Notes under the pieces: model-generated
The model's database searches: none
What the model was told of the DNA's origin: nothing
What the model saw: the letters and a program-made list of their open reading frames with translations, nothing else
Shown here: positions 40,921-50,434 of the stretch, piece by piece
How the letters are laid out: every line of letters starts with the position of its first letter
Numbering within the stretch: the stretch's first letter is position 1
Program-made: the position numbers and the translations under genes
From: Klebsiella electrica
Lineage (GTDB): Bacteria > Pseudomonadota > Gammaproteobacteria > Enterobacterales > Enterobacteriaceae
NCBI RefSeq assembly: GCF_006711645.1
Contig: NZ_CP041247.1
Coordinates: forward strand, 2,728,001 to 2,792,000
Length of the DNA: 64,000 nt
Direction of reading: 5' to 3'

Positions 40921-43293
40921 ATGGCAACTGGCAACGTGCCGCGAGGATTCCCCCGGATCCTGCAGTGGCTTCTCGCCGGGCTGATGCTCATCATCGGCCT
41001 GGCTATCGGTATTCCTGGGATCAAGCTCGCCACGCTGGGCGGCACCCTCTATTTCGCAATCATGGGTCTGGTGATGGTTATCGCCGCCGTGCTTATCTTC
41101 CGCAATCGTCGCATCGGCATTGCGCTGTATGCCATCGCCTTCATCGCCTCCATCGTCTGGGCGATCGGCGATGCCGGCTGGAGCTACTGGCCGCTGTTCT
41201 CGCGCCTGTTCACCTTCGGCGCGCTGGCGCTGCTCTCGGTGCTCGTCTGGCCCTATCTTTCGGCCCAGCCGACGAAGAAAGGCCCGGCGTTTGGCCTGGC
41301 TGCGGTGCTGGCCGTCGTGCTGGCCGCCAGCTTTGGCTGGATGTTCAAATCACAGCCGCTGGTCAGCGCTACGCAAGCCGTACCGGTCAAACCGGTTGCT
41401 CCGGGCGAACAGCAGAAGAACTGGGAGCACTGGGGTAACACCACCCACGGCGACCGCTTTGCCGCCCTTGATCAGATTAACAAACAGAACGTTAACCAGC
41501 TGCAGGTTGCCTGGGTCGCCCATACCGGCGATATCCCGCAAAGCAACGGTTCCGGCGCGGAAGACCAGAACACCCCGCTGCAAATCGGCGATACGCTGTA
41601 TGTCTGTTCGCCGTACAGCAAAGTGCTGGCGCTGGATGTCGATAGCGGAAAAGAAAAGTGGCGCTATGATGCAAAAGCCACCGCGCCAAACTGGCAGCGC
41701 TGCCGCGGTCTCGGCTATTACGAAGACAGCCACGCCCAGGCCGCCGCCACGGGTGACGTTCAGCCGGCCGCCTGCGCCCGGCGTCTGTTCCTGCCGACCA
41801 CCGATGCCCGTCTTATCGCGATTGACGCCGATACCGGCAAGACCTGTGAGGCTTTCGGCGATCGCGGTATCGTCGATCTGAGCGTCGGGATGGGTGAAAT
41901 CAAACCGGGTTACTATCAGCAAACCTCCACCCCGCTGGTTGCCGGTAACGTCGTCGTTGTCGGCGGCCGCGTGGCGGATAATTTCTCTACCGGCGAGCCT
42001 CCTGGCGTGGTCCGCGCCTACGATGTCCATACCGGTAAACTGGCCTGGGCGTGGGATCCGGGTAACCCGGCGCTGACCGGCCTGCCGCCGGAGGGGCAGA
42101 CCTATACCCGCGGGACGCCAAACGTCTGGTCGGCAATGTCCTATGACGCGAAGCTGAACCTGATCTATCTGCCAACCGGCAACGCCACTCCGGACTTCTT
42201 CGGCGGTGAACGAACCGCGCTGGATGACAAATACAGCTCCTCGATCGTCGCCGTCGACGCCACGACCGGCCAGGTGCGCTGGCACTACCAGACCACCCAC
42301 CACGATCTGTGGGACTTCGACCTGCCGTCACAACCGCTGCTGTATGACCTCCCCGACGGGAAAGGCGGCACCACGCCGGTGCTGGTGCAGACCAGCAAGC
42401 AGGGGATGATCTTTATGCTCAACCGCGCGACCGGGGAACCGGTGGCGAAAGTGGAAGAGCGCCCGGTGCCCGCCGGAACGGTTAAAGGCGAACGTTACTC
42501 TCCGACACAGCCCTACTCCGTGGGCATGCCGATGATTGGCAATGACACCCTGAAAGAGTCGGATATGTGGGGCGCCACGCCGGTGGACCTGCTGATCTGT
42601 CGAATCGCCTTTAAAGCCATGCGTCATCAGGGCGTCTTCACGCCGCCGGGCGAAGACCGTTCGCTGCAGTATCCGGGTTCACTGGGCGGCATGAACTGGG
42701 GCAGCGTCTCGGTGGATCCGAACAACAGCCTGATGTTCGTCAACGATATGCGCCTGGGCCTGGCGAACTATATGGTTCCGCGTGAAAAAGTCGCCAAAAA
42801 TGCCAGCGGCATTGAGATGGGGATTGTGCCGATGGAAGGGACGCCGTTCGGCGCAATGCGTGAGCGCTTCCTGTCGCCGCTGGGTATTCCGTGCCAGAAA
42901 CCGCCGTTCGGTACCATGTCCGCCGTGGATCTGAAGAGCGGTAAACTGGTGTGGCAGGTGCCGGTAGGCACCGTTGAAGATACCGGTCCGCTGGGTATTC
43001 GCATGCATATGCCGATCCCCATCGGGATGCCGACGCTGGGCGCATCGCTGTCGACCCAGTCCGGTCTGCTGTTCTTCGCCGGGACTCAGGACTTCTACCT
43101 GCGCGCATTTGATACCGCCAACGGTAAGGAGATCTGGAAATCTCGTCTGCCGGTCGGCAGTCAGTCCGGCCCGATGACCTACGTTTCGCCAAAAACCGGC
43201 AAACAGTACATTATCATCAACGCCGGCGGCGCTCGTCAGTCTCCGGATCGCGGCGATTACATCATCGCCTACGCGTTACCGGAACAGAAGTAA
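40921..43293 (+). CDS. Membrane-bound PQQ quinate/glucose dehydrogenase
   Basis: This 790-residue protein has five N-terminal membrane helices (residues 1-145) and a periplasmic eight-bladed PQQ propeller. The catalytic region THHDLWDFDLPSQP matches the Asp-containing motif of E. coli Gcd (D466), and DMWGATPVDLLICRIAF and GDYIIAYALPEQ are conserved. Electrons go to ubiquinone. Proteins of this family oxidise glucose, or quinate and shikimate (QuiA). Next to pcaHG and pcaQ, quinate/shikimate is the likelier substrate, since that route leads through 3-dehydroshikimate to protocatechuate; this is an inference. The intermediate dehydratases and PQQ synthesis genes are not in the window. Confidence 0.88.
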   Translation: MATGNVPRGFPRILQWLLAGLMLIIGLAIGIPGIKLATLGGTLYFAIMGLVMVIAAVLIFRNRRIGIALYAIAFIASIVWAIGDAGWSYWPLFSRLFTFGALALLSVLVWPYLSAQPTKKGPAFGLAAVLAVVLAASFGWMFKSQPLVSATQAVPVKPVAPGEQQKNWEHWGNTTHGDRFAALDQINKQNVNQLQVAWVAHTGDIPQSNGSGAEDQNTPLQIGDTLYVCSPYSKVLALDVDSGKEKWRYDAKATAPNWQRCRGLGYYEDSHAQAAATGDVQPAACARRLFLPTTDARLIAIDADTGKTCEAFGDRGIVDLSVGMGEIKPGYYQQTSTPLVAGNVVVVGGRVADNFSTGEPPGVVRAYDVHTGKLAWAWDPGNPALTGLPPEGQTYTRGTPNVWSAMSYDAKLNLIYLPTGNATPDFFGGERTALDDKYSSSIVAVDATTGQVRWHYQTTHHDLWDFDLPSQPLLYDLPDGKGGTTPVLVQTSKQGMIFMLNRATGEPVAKVEERPVPAGTVKGERYSPTQPYSVGMPMIGNDTLKESDMWGATPVDLLICRIAFKAMRHQGVFTPPGEDRSLQYPGSLGGMNWGSVSVDPNNSLMFVNDMRLGLANYMVPREKVAKNASGIEMGIVPMEGTPFGAMRERFLSPLGIPCQKPPFGTMSAVDLKSGKLVWQVPVGTVEDTGPLGIRMHMPIPIGMPTLGASLSTQSGLLFFAGTQDFYLRAFDTANGKEIWKSRLPVGSQSGPMTYVSPKTGKQYIIINAGGARQSPDRGDYIIAYALPEQK

Positions 43294-43297
43294 ACAC

Positions 43298-43740
43298 CAG
43301 GGCCCCGCACGGGGCCCTGATTGCTGGCAACCGACGAGCATCGGCAATTTGCCCGGCGGCGCTACGCTTGCACGGGCCTACCAGGAACAGTACCTGCGCG
43401 GGCCTACCGGGAACAACGCTTGCACGGGCCTACAGGAAACGACGCTTTTGTAGGTCGGGTCAGGCGCCAGCCGCCACCCGACGAAACCAACCAATCGCTA
43501 AACCCTTTGATCACCACGCTCAGGGCCCCGCACGGGGCCCTGATTACTGGCAACCGGCGAACGTCGGCGATTTGCCCGGCGGCGCTACGCTTGCACGGGC
43601 CTACCAGGAACAGTACCTGCGTGGGCCTACCGGGAACAACGCTTGCACGGGTCTAGCGGAACGGTGTTTGCGCGGTCCTGCAGGAAACGACGTCTTTGTA
43701 GGTCGGGTCAGGCGCCAGCCGCCACCCGACACGGGGCATC
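43298..43740. repeat. Tandem repeat of about 223 bases, two copies, including the terminator stem
   Basis: Two copies begin with the same hairpin: CAGGGCCCC/GGGGCCCTG at 43298-43319 and again at 43521-43542. Each continues with CTGGCAACCG, TTGCCCGGCGGCGCTACGC, several GGGCCTAC boxes, and the REP-like GTAGGTCGGGTCAGGCGCC/GCCGCCACCCGAC. The first hairpin lies 4 bases after the dehydrogenase stop and may act as its terminator, although no T-run follows. The array fills a gap between convergent genes. Confidence 0.8.
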
Positions 43741-43801
43741 GCGAACTGCGGCGGGGGTGAAATGGGTATACAAATCTGCGGCGGGGTAAACTCTGTTTAG
43801 C

Positions 43802-43827
43802 AATAACCCGGGCATGCCCGGGTTATT
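43802..43827. terminator. Bidirectional terminator after frmA
   Basis: This is a perfect 26-base palindrome with arms AATAACCCGGGCA and TGCCCGGGTTATT, 14 bases beyond the frmA stop. TTATTTT follows on the plus strand and TTATT on the minus strand. Confidence 0.8.
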
Positions 43828-43841
43828 TTCACGCCTGAAAA

Positions 43842-44984
<1,143 letters not shown>

Positions 44985-45260
44985 TTATTTTAAATAGGAT
45001 CGTAGCAGATGGCCGACTTCCGCCATTCTGGCCGCGCGCTGATCCGGGGTCGTTTCGCCGCTGACCAGCTCATCCTGGAGATGAATTTCGACCATTTCGC
45101 CCATCAGGCCGTTGGTCGCTCCGCGGATAGAGGCAATCTGCTGCAAAATCGACATGCAGGATTCGCCGGACTCCAGCGCCCTTTCCAGGGCCTCAACCTG
45201 CCCGCGAATGCGACGTACGCGACTGAGCGCGCGTTTTTTGTCTTCAGGTGAATGTGGCAC
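44985..45260 (-). CDS. frmR: Formaldehyde-sensing repressor FrmR
   Basis: This 91-residue CsoR/RcnR-family repressor is an all-helical tetramer. The formaldehyde-reactive pair is present: Pro2 (MPHSPEDKKR) and Cys35 (GESCMSILQQ), which formaldehyde cross-links to release DNA. The start is GTG at 45260. The gene lies 24 bases before frmA and just downstream of its own operator. Confidence 0.93.
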   Translation of the reverse strand: MPHSPEDKKRALSRVRRIRGQVEALERALESGESCMSILQQIASIRGATNGLMGEMVEIHLQDELVSGETTPDQRAARMAEVGHLLRSYLK

Positions 45261-45278
45261 GATGACGCCCTCAATATT

Positions 45279-45294
45279 GTATAGGGGGGTATAC
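45279..45294 (-). promoter_or_regulatory. FrmR operator
   Basis: GTATA-GGGGGG-TATAC is an inverted repeat around a G6 tract, the form of site used by the RcnR/FrmR family. It lies 19 bases before the frmR start codon and probably overlaps the promoter. Confidence 0.78.
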
Positions 45295-45295
45295 T

Positions 45296-45540
45296 ATATT
45301 TTATTAAGCAAAGTGGCAAACTGAAACACCACGTTAAACCGTAGCACAGCGGCGAGCCGTTGCTATCAGTGGAGCTGAAGCGCCATCTCCACGCAGTGTA
45401 AATCCGCCTTCGCCAGCGTTGACGGCAGCAGCTTTTCGCGCACGGCGACAAAACCGTGGCGCAGATAAAAACCGGTCGCATTCGGCGTCGCTTCCAGCGT
45501 CAGACGACAGAAATTCCGCCGCCGTGCGTCGGCGGTAATG
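45296..45540. repeat. 245-base direct repeat, left copy
   Basis: This segment matches 46506-46750 without gaps at a constant offset of 1210 bases. I count 11 mismatches in 245 positions (about 95.5% identity). It starts two bases after the frmR operator and contains the 3' end of an acetyltransferase gene. Confidence 0.92.
45366..45540 (-). pseudogene. Truncated acetyltransferase copy
   Basis: The minus strand encodes the last 58 or so residues of the GNAT protein found intact at 46576-47049, including ADARRRNF, LEATPNATGFYLRHGFVAV and the same end EMALQLH. Similarity stops abruptly at 45540; the 5' two thirds are missing. It keeps the reading frame and stop codon, with a few substitutions (for example RNFCRL for RNFRRL). 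Confidence 0.85.
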
Positions 45541-46070
45541 TGAGTCATCGCAGGCTTTGCTTCCCATCTCTGTCACAAGTCGTGAACCGGGTTTAATCCC
45601 TTCACGCCCTGAAACAGCTTCATGCTGCATCACATAGGTACAAGGGCTGTGTATCTCGAAAACCTCTCTTCATTGCTGACCAAAATACCGATTCGATTTC
45701 GTCATAACGAAGCCGCCCCCTCCAATAAATACTGGTTATATGCGCAGCATATACCATCAATCATTTACTCAGGGAATGCCAAAAATATTTATATCACCAT
45801 GATATATATCATTATTTATAGATCGAAATAAAAAAAAGATTTATAGTAAATGGACACAACAGAAGCGAGGAACAGGACATACTGTTATCGCGGACACCCT
45901 AACGTAACGGCCGGTGGGCTGTTCGATCGGGTTGTTATTGAACAACTTGCAGATGCTTTAGGGATGGCACGGAAGGTGTGAGCATGATTCTGATTAGGCA
46001 ACCTTATATTCACGTTTCAGGCAAGCTCTCAACAGCCACCAATTGACCGTATACAGTGGACTTCGTTCTA
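45541..46070. other. AT-rich unique insert upstream of the DUF1493 gene
   Basis: This is foreign-looking, AT-rich sequence between the two 245-base repeats. A fragment near 45925-45981 reads LFDRVVIEQLADALGMARKV on the plus strand and then stops; it may be the tail of a lost gene. I see no terminal inverted repeats or transposase. Confidence 0.45.
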
Positions 46071-46394
46071 ATGGAAAGAGACTATGAAGCGGAGGTTATC
46101 GGGTACATTATGCAGCGATACCCGATAAGAATTCCTTGGTTTAAACCAGGCTTTAAACAAGTTACTAAGGAATGGACTTTACAGGGCGATTTTTGGTTTT
46201 TTCCTGAAGATGCCGAAGATTTTTTGTTAGACATATTCGAGCATTTCAACATTGACTATTCAACGTTTGAAAGCACAAATTACATCGAATATGAGTACCC
46301 TTTCTGGCAAAAAAAACCAGATATAAAAATCAAACCGCTCACTGTTGAGATGATTATAGAATCAGCCAATGCCGGACGCTGGTTATATGACTAA
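46071..46394 (+). CDS. DUF1493-family protein (acyl-carrier-like)
   Basis: This protein of 107 residues (112 if the GTG at 46056 is used) shows the DUF1493 pattern: LQGDFWFFPEDAEDFLLDIFEHFNID in the middle and IKPLTVEMIIESANAGRWLYD at the end. DUF1493 proteins resemble acyl carrier proteins in fold and occur as scattered single genes in enterobacteria; their role is not settled. There is no strong ribosome-binding site. It is the only intact gene of an insertion bounded by 245-base direct repeats, and its base composition is lower in GC than that of its neighbours. Confidence 0.75.
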   Translation: MERDYEAEVIGYIMQRYPIRIPWFKPGFKQVTKEWTLQGDFWFFPEDAEDFLLDIFEHFNIDYSTFESTNYIEYEYPFWQKKPDIKIKPLTVEMIIESANAGRWLYD

Positions 46395-46417
46395 TACCCC
46401 GCTTTACTGCAGTCCTT

Positions 46418-46447
46418 ACCCGAGGCCATTTACAGCTCGGGCTTTTC
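46418..46447 (+). terminator. Terminator after the DUF1493 gene
   Basis: CCCGAG (46419-46424) and CTCGGG (46436-46441) form a stem, followed by CTTTT. It lies about 25 bases after the stop codon. Confidence 0.75.
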
Positions 46448-46505
46448 CCTTCTCTACGCGCAGCAATCACGAAAATGGTCTATCGATTTTATTCGGAGGG
46501 GGACG

Positions 46506-46750
46506 ATATTTTATTAAGCAAAGTGGCAAACTGAAACATCACTTTAAACCGTAGTACAGCGGCGAGCCGTTGCTATCAGTGGAGCTGAAGCGCCATCTCC
46601 ACGCAGCGTAAATCCGCCTTCGCCAGCGTTGACGGCAGCAGCTTTTCGCGCACGGCGACAAAACCATGGCGCAGATAAAAACCGGCTGCATTCGGCGTCG
46701 CTTCCAGCGTCAGACGACGGAAATTCCGCCGTCGCGCGTCGGCGATAATG
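46506..46750. repeat. 245-base direct repeat, right copy
   Basis: This copy is the one joined to the full acetyltransferase gene, so it is probably the original; it matches 45296-45540 gaplessly. Confidence 0.92.
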
Positions 46751-47049
46751 GCCGTCAAAATCATGCCGGCGCAACCTTTTCCGCCCCATTCCGGCAACGT
46801 AAAGATGGCTTCCACGCTGGCCGCGCGGAGATCAAGATAGCCGGTTGCCACCGGCTGCCCGCCCTCTTCTTCAACGACATAAAAGGGGTTATCGCACACC
46901 GCATGGCGATACCCTTCCGGCATCGTATCCGGCGTCCAGGCCTCCAGAACCGCAGCTGCGTAACTCTCACGACAGCCGTTGCGGATGGCCTGATTGCGGA
47001 TTATCCATAGCGCAGGCGCCTCATCCGGCGTAGCAAGTCTGACTTTCAT
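46576..47049 (-). CDS. GNAT-family acetyltransferase
   Basis: This 157-residue GNAT protein begins MKVRLATPDEAPALWIIRNQAIR. The acetyl-CoA loop is LPEWGGKGCAGMILTAI near residue 90, and GFYLRHGFVAV is the last conserved strand. ATG 47049 follows GGGG. Its own 3' end is duplicated 1.2 kb to the left. Substrate unknown; the family includes enzymes for amino sugars, polyamines and antibiotics. Confidence 0.85.
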   Translation of the reverse strand: MKVRLATPDEAPALWIIRNQAIRNGCRESYAAAVLEAWTPDTMPEGYRHAVCDNPFYVVEEEGGQPVATGYLDLRAASVEAIFTLPEWGGKGCAGMILTAIIADARRRNFRRLTLEATPNAAGFYLRHGFVAVREKLLPSTLAKADLRCVEMALQLH

Positions 47050-47106
47050 ATTGTTCCCCTTTTCCTCAGTCCGTATCAGTTCTACCACAGCCTGCGGCGA
47101 AAGGAA

Positions 47107-47134
47107 TAAAAAAAACCCGCTCGGAAGCGGGTCA
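47107..47134 (-). terminator. Terminator of cybB
   Basis: ACCCGC (47115-47120) and GCGGGT (47127-47132) form a stem. On the minus strand a run of eight or more T follows. It lies about 15 bases beyond the cybB stop. Confidence 0.88.
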
Positions 47135-47149
47135 ATTGGTCGGGCGTGA

Positions 47150-47677
47150 TTAGCGCTTACGCGGCATCATCCGCAGCAGCGTATTATCTTTCCACAGATA
47201 GTGGTGCAACAGTGCGGCCAGCGCGTGCGCGCCGATAATAAAGTAACCGGTGTTCGCCAGCAGGCTATGCACGCCCTTCAGCGTATCCACCAGCTCAAAC
47301 TGACTTTGCGCCGCAAAGGGCATGGCCAGGCCGAAGGCGAACCACGGATTGCCGCGGTAATACATCATCACCATGCCGACAATCGGCTGGGCGATAAACA
47401 GCAGATAGATAATCAGATGGCCCAGGTGAGCAAAACCGGTCATCATCGGTGACGGTTTTGGCACAATCGGCGGCGCCGGGTATTTCAGCCGGACCAGCAG
47501 GCGCGCGATCATCAACACGAGGATAGCTACCCCGCAGGAAACGTGAATCATATTAATGACCGGACGGTCACTGCGGGGGAAAAAGCCCCTCAGCTCCATG
47601 GTGGCATAGGCGCCGACCACCAATAAAAAGACCAGCCAGTGGATACCTGTCTGCAGGCCAGTGTATTTATCGCGCAT
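47150..47677 (-). CDS. cybB: Cytochrome b561 CybB
   Basis: This 175-residue inner-membrane dihaem cytochrome reduces superoxide to the benefit of ubiquinone in E. coli, where CybB is also called superoxide oxidase. Four membrane helices are seen, with haem-ligand histidines in QTGIHWLVFLLVV, MIHVSCGVAIL, and ALAALLHHYLW. ATG 47677 follows AAGGG. Position beside gapC-region genes follows E. coli, although gapC itself is 8 kb away here. Confidence 0.92.
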   Translation of the reverse strand: MRDKYTGLQTGIHWLVFLLVVGAYATMELRGFFPRSDRPVINMIHVSCGVAILVLMIARLLVRLKYPAPPIVPKPSPMMTGFAHLGHLIIYLLFIAQPIVGMVMMYYRGNPWFAFGLAMPFAAQSQFELVDTLKGVHSLLANTGYFIIGAHALAALLHHYLWKDNTLLRMMPRKR

Positions 47678-47899
47678 GGTAAACCCTTAACAAAACTGTG
47701 ATGCCGACAACATAACGACCTTTTATTAAAAATTCATTAACTTTTACGTACTTATAAGAAACAATTGTCGATAAACATATATTTCCAGAAGAAACAATGA
47801 AGTCACCTCTTCTCCGCGCCACTATCGCCGGGGTGTTTTCCGCCCGCCGGTTGCGTATAATTCGCCCTCAACATTCACCGAACGCGGCTGGCTAATGGT

Positions 47900-48253
47900 A
47901 TGAATCTCAATCGCTTCTGTTATTTACTCCTGGTCTGCGCGGCTACCGGTAGCCTGTTCGCTCCGCACCCTTATGTCACGTGGTTCCTGCTGGCCAGCGT
48001 ACTGACGCTGGTGATTTACGGCATTGATAAAATGGCGGCGCGCAAGGCCTGGCGTCGGGTGCCGGAGTCGACCTTGCTGATATTCGGGTTGGTCGGCGGA
48101 TGGCCTGGCGCGATAGCCGGTCAACAGCTCTTCCGCCATAAAACGCAAAAGCAGCCGTTTAAAACCTACTTCATCATCAGTGTGATATTGAGTCTCCTGG
48201 CGACGCTGGCGCTCTGTCAGTTCGCCCCATTCTCTCCTTTTAACGCCTCGTGA
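47900..48253 (+). CDS. DUF1294 membrane protein
   Basis: This 117-residue protein has about four hydrophobic segments and the DUF1294 core: YGIDKMAARKAWRRVPESTLLIFGLVGGWPGAIAGQQLFRHKTQKQPF. Related domains sit fused to cold-shock domains in other proteins; no function is known. It ends 17 bases before the convergent LysR gene. Confidence 0.85.
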   Translation: MNLNRFCYLLLVCAATGSLFAPHPYVTWFLLASVLTLVIYGIDKMAARKAWRRVPESTLLIFGLVGGWPGAIAGQQLFRHKTQKQPFKTYFIISVILSLLATLALCQFAPFSPFNAS

Positions 48254-48270
48254 ACGCCAGCGTCTCACCG

Positions 48271-49158
48271 TCAGATAGTGCCCGTAATCTCCGGCAGTAA
48301 GGGTTCGATCGCCCTGATAATGCTTCTGACTCTCCGGGGGATAAAGCGAGCGTCGGGATAGACGGCGTAGAGGAAGCGGTCAGGCAAGCGCCAGGCGGGT
48401 AATACCGGCACCAGCCTGCCGGATTGCACCGCCCTGGCAGCAAGCGGAAGCTGCATACCGCCGATACCGAGGCCTGATTCAATCGCCTGTCGCAGCGCCT
48501 CGCTGGTGTTGGCGCGGAAAACGGTATTCACTTTCACATCGACAGCGTCTTGCCCCGAGAGCAGGCGAAGCGGCGCTTCCAGCGGGATAGCGCTGAACCG
48601 CACGTGCGGATGCGCAGCCAGTTCGCTGACGGAATGCACCGGCGTAAAATCAGGCGCGGCAAAGAGCGCCGTTTCAATACGCGCCAGCACGCGCGCCGCA
48701 TGCGTTTGCGGCGGCTCATGGCCCAGCCGCAGCGCGACGTCCACCCCTTCAGTAACCAGATCGGCGATGCGGTCATCCAGTGACAGCATCAGGTGTAAGC
48801 CTGGATTCTTTTTCTGCAGCGCCAGCAGATGGGGCATGACGATCTGCCCCAGTCCGCTCGGCAACTGCACATGTACCCGGCCCTGAAACGGCTGTTCGGC
48901 AGGAATCAACCGCCTTTCCGCCTCCCCCATCGCCTCGAGCACAAGCTGCATATCGTGCCGGTAGCGCTCTCCCTGCTCAGTCAGCGCCATCACCCGCGTG
49001 GTACGACGTAGCAAGACCACGCCGAGCTCCTCCTCAAGCGCCGCAATCTGCTGACTGACGGCAGATTGCTTCATCCCGCTCTGGCGAGCGGCCGCAGAAA
49101 AGGAACCGGCTTCGGCTACGCGTAAAAAAGTGGCTATGGCGTTAAGCTTATTATTCAT
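48271..49158 (-). CDS. LysR-family regulator
   Basis: This 295-residue regulator has the N-terminal winged helix FLRVAEAGSFSAAARQSGMKQSAVSQQIAALEEELG and a substrate domain with FRANTSEALRQAIESGLGIGGMQ, typical of the group that controls divergent oxidoreductase genes. It is divergent from the SDR gene, about 100 bases away, and probably controls it. Confidence 0.87.
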   Translation of the reverse strand: MNNKLNAIATFLRVAEAGSFSAAARQSGMKQSAVSQQIAALEEELGVVLLRRTTRVMALTEQGERYRHDMQLVLEAMGEAERRLIPAEQPFQGRVHVQLPSGLGQIVMPHLLALQKKNPGLHLMLSLDDRIADLVTEGVDVALRLGHEPPQTHAARVLARIETALFAAPDFTPVHSVSELAAHPHVRFSAIPLEAPLRLLSGQDAVDVKVNTVFRANTSEALRQAIESGLGIGGMQLPLAARAVQSGRLVPVLPAWRLPDRFLYAVYPDARFIPRRVRSIIRAIEPLLPEITGTI

Positions 49159-49255
49159 TTAATGATTCTGCTTATAAGTGCCATCAGTTTCAGGGGATAT
49201 GTGGAAAAAAAATAATATATCACACTGTTTCTGTCACCTTCCCTGGAGAAACACG

Positions 49256-50311
49256 ATGAATAAAACACGGCAACAGAAAGTCGCGCTGGTTGCCGGCGCC
49301 AACGGTATTATCGGCAGCCAGCTCGTCAAAACGCTTGTGCGGCATGGGTGGGAGGTCATCGGACTGAGCCGCCATGCCCGCGCCCACCCTGACGGCATTG
49401 CGATGGTCGAGGTTGATTTACTCGATGCCGAGGACAGCGTGCGGGCACTGCGGCCCCTTAGCGATATCACCCATATTTTTTACAGCGCCTGGGTCAATGC
49501 CGCGACCTGGACGGAGATGGTAGCCCCGAACGTCACCATGCTGCGTAATCTGGTCAGTCAAGTCGAGAACACGGCTCCGCTGCAAGCGGTCAGTCTGATG
49601 CAAGGATACAAGGTCTATGGCGCGCATCTTGGACCGTTTAAAACTCCGGCGCGTGAAAGCGATCCTGGCGTCCCTGGCGCTGAATTTAACGCCGCCCAGC
49701 TCGCGTGGCTCAGCCATTTTCAACGGGGTAAAACGTGGCACTGGAATGCCATCAGGCCTGGCGTGGTGGGTAGCGCGGTGGCGGGCAATACCATGAATCT
49801 CGTCCTGAGCATCGCCCTGTACGCCTCGCTGTGCCGGGCTCTGAATCTACCGCTGCGCTTTCCCGGTTCGCCTCAGACCTGGCACAGCATCGTCGATTTC
49901 ACGGATGCCGGCTTGTTGGCGGAGGCGACCCTGTGGGCAGCCACCTCGCCAGCGGCACAGAATCAGGTTTTCAACGTCAATAACGGTGACGTCTGGCGCT
50001 GGAGCGAACTGTGGCCGCTGATCGCACGTTGGTTCGCGCTGGAGGTCGCCCCGCCGGTCAGGCTCTCCTTTCAGCAGTTATTTAAGGACTACCGCGCGCA
50101 ATGGCGCGAGCTTGCCGGACAGCGGCTGGTGGAGCCGGAGCTTTTACGGCTCAGCGATGGCAATTTTGCCGATTTCGTCTTTGGCTGGAATCACGACATG
50201 TTTGGCGATGGCAGCAAGCTGCGCCGGGCGGGTTTCTCGCGGATGCAGGCAACCGACGAAATGTTTTTCAACCTGTTCTCGCAGCTCAGAAAGGCGCGCA
50301 TTATCCCCTGA
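49256..50311 (+). CDS. PRISE-like short-chain reductase
   Basis: This 351-residue extended SDR has the nucleotide-binding motif VAGANGIIGSQLVK and, near residue 120, the block LMQGYKVYGAHLGPFKTPARESDP. That block parallels the catalytic TGxKHYxGPF region of the PRISE family (progesterone 5-beta-reductase/iridoid synthase), which reduces enones with NADPH. ATG 49256 follows GGAG. The divergent LysR gene probably regulates it. The natural substrate is unknown. Confidence 0.82.
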   Translation: MNKTRQQKVALVAGANGIIGSQLVKTLVRHGWEVIGLSRHARAHPDGIAMVEVDLLDAEDSVRALRPLSDITHIFYSAWVNAATWTEMVAPNVTMLRNLVSQVENTAPLQAVSLMQGYKVYGAHLGPFKTPARESDPGVPGAEFNAAQLAWLSHFQRGKTWHWNAIRPGVVGSAVAGNTMNLVLSIALYASLCRALNLPLRFPGSPQTWHSIVDFTDAGLLAEATLWAATSPAAQNQVFNVNNGDVWRWSELWPLIARWFALEVAPPVRLSFQQLFKDYRAQWRELAGQRLVEPELLRLSDGNFADFVFGWNHDMFGDGSKLRRAGFSRMQATDEMFFNLFSQLRKARIIP

Positions 50312-50434
50312 CCGCGCGCAGCCCTGAAATGAAAAGCGGGACGCGCCCGCGAGTTCCGGAAAGGGCTACCGGGGGGATCCGCCCGACCCCCCCGGGACGA
50401 CCGCTGTTTCAATCTGCTAGCGCTAAGCGCTCAT

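Noticed and set aside
41350..42303. A 317-codon minus-strand frame inside the PQQ dehydrogenase gene
   Set aside because: It is a shadow; the plus-strand enzyme is complete.
45541..46055. An insertion sequence in the AT-rich segment
   Set aside because: No terminal inverted repeats, transposase frame or short target duplication can be seen.
50360..50400. A terminator in the C/G runs between the reductase and VIT-family genes
   Set aside because: The G and C runs could pair, but there is no T-run and pairing is ambiguous.
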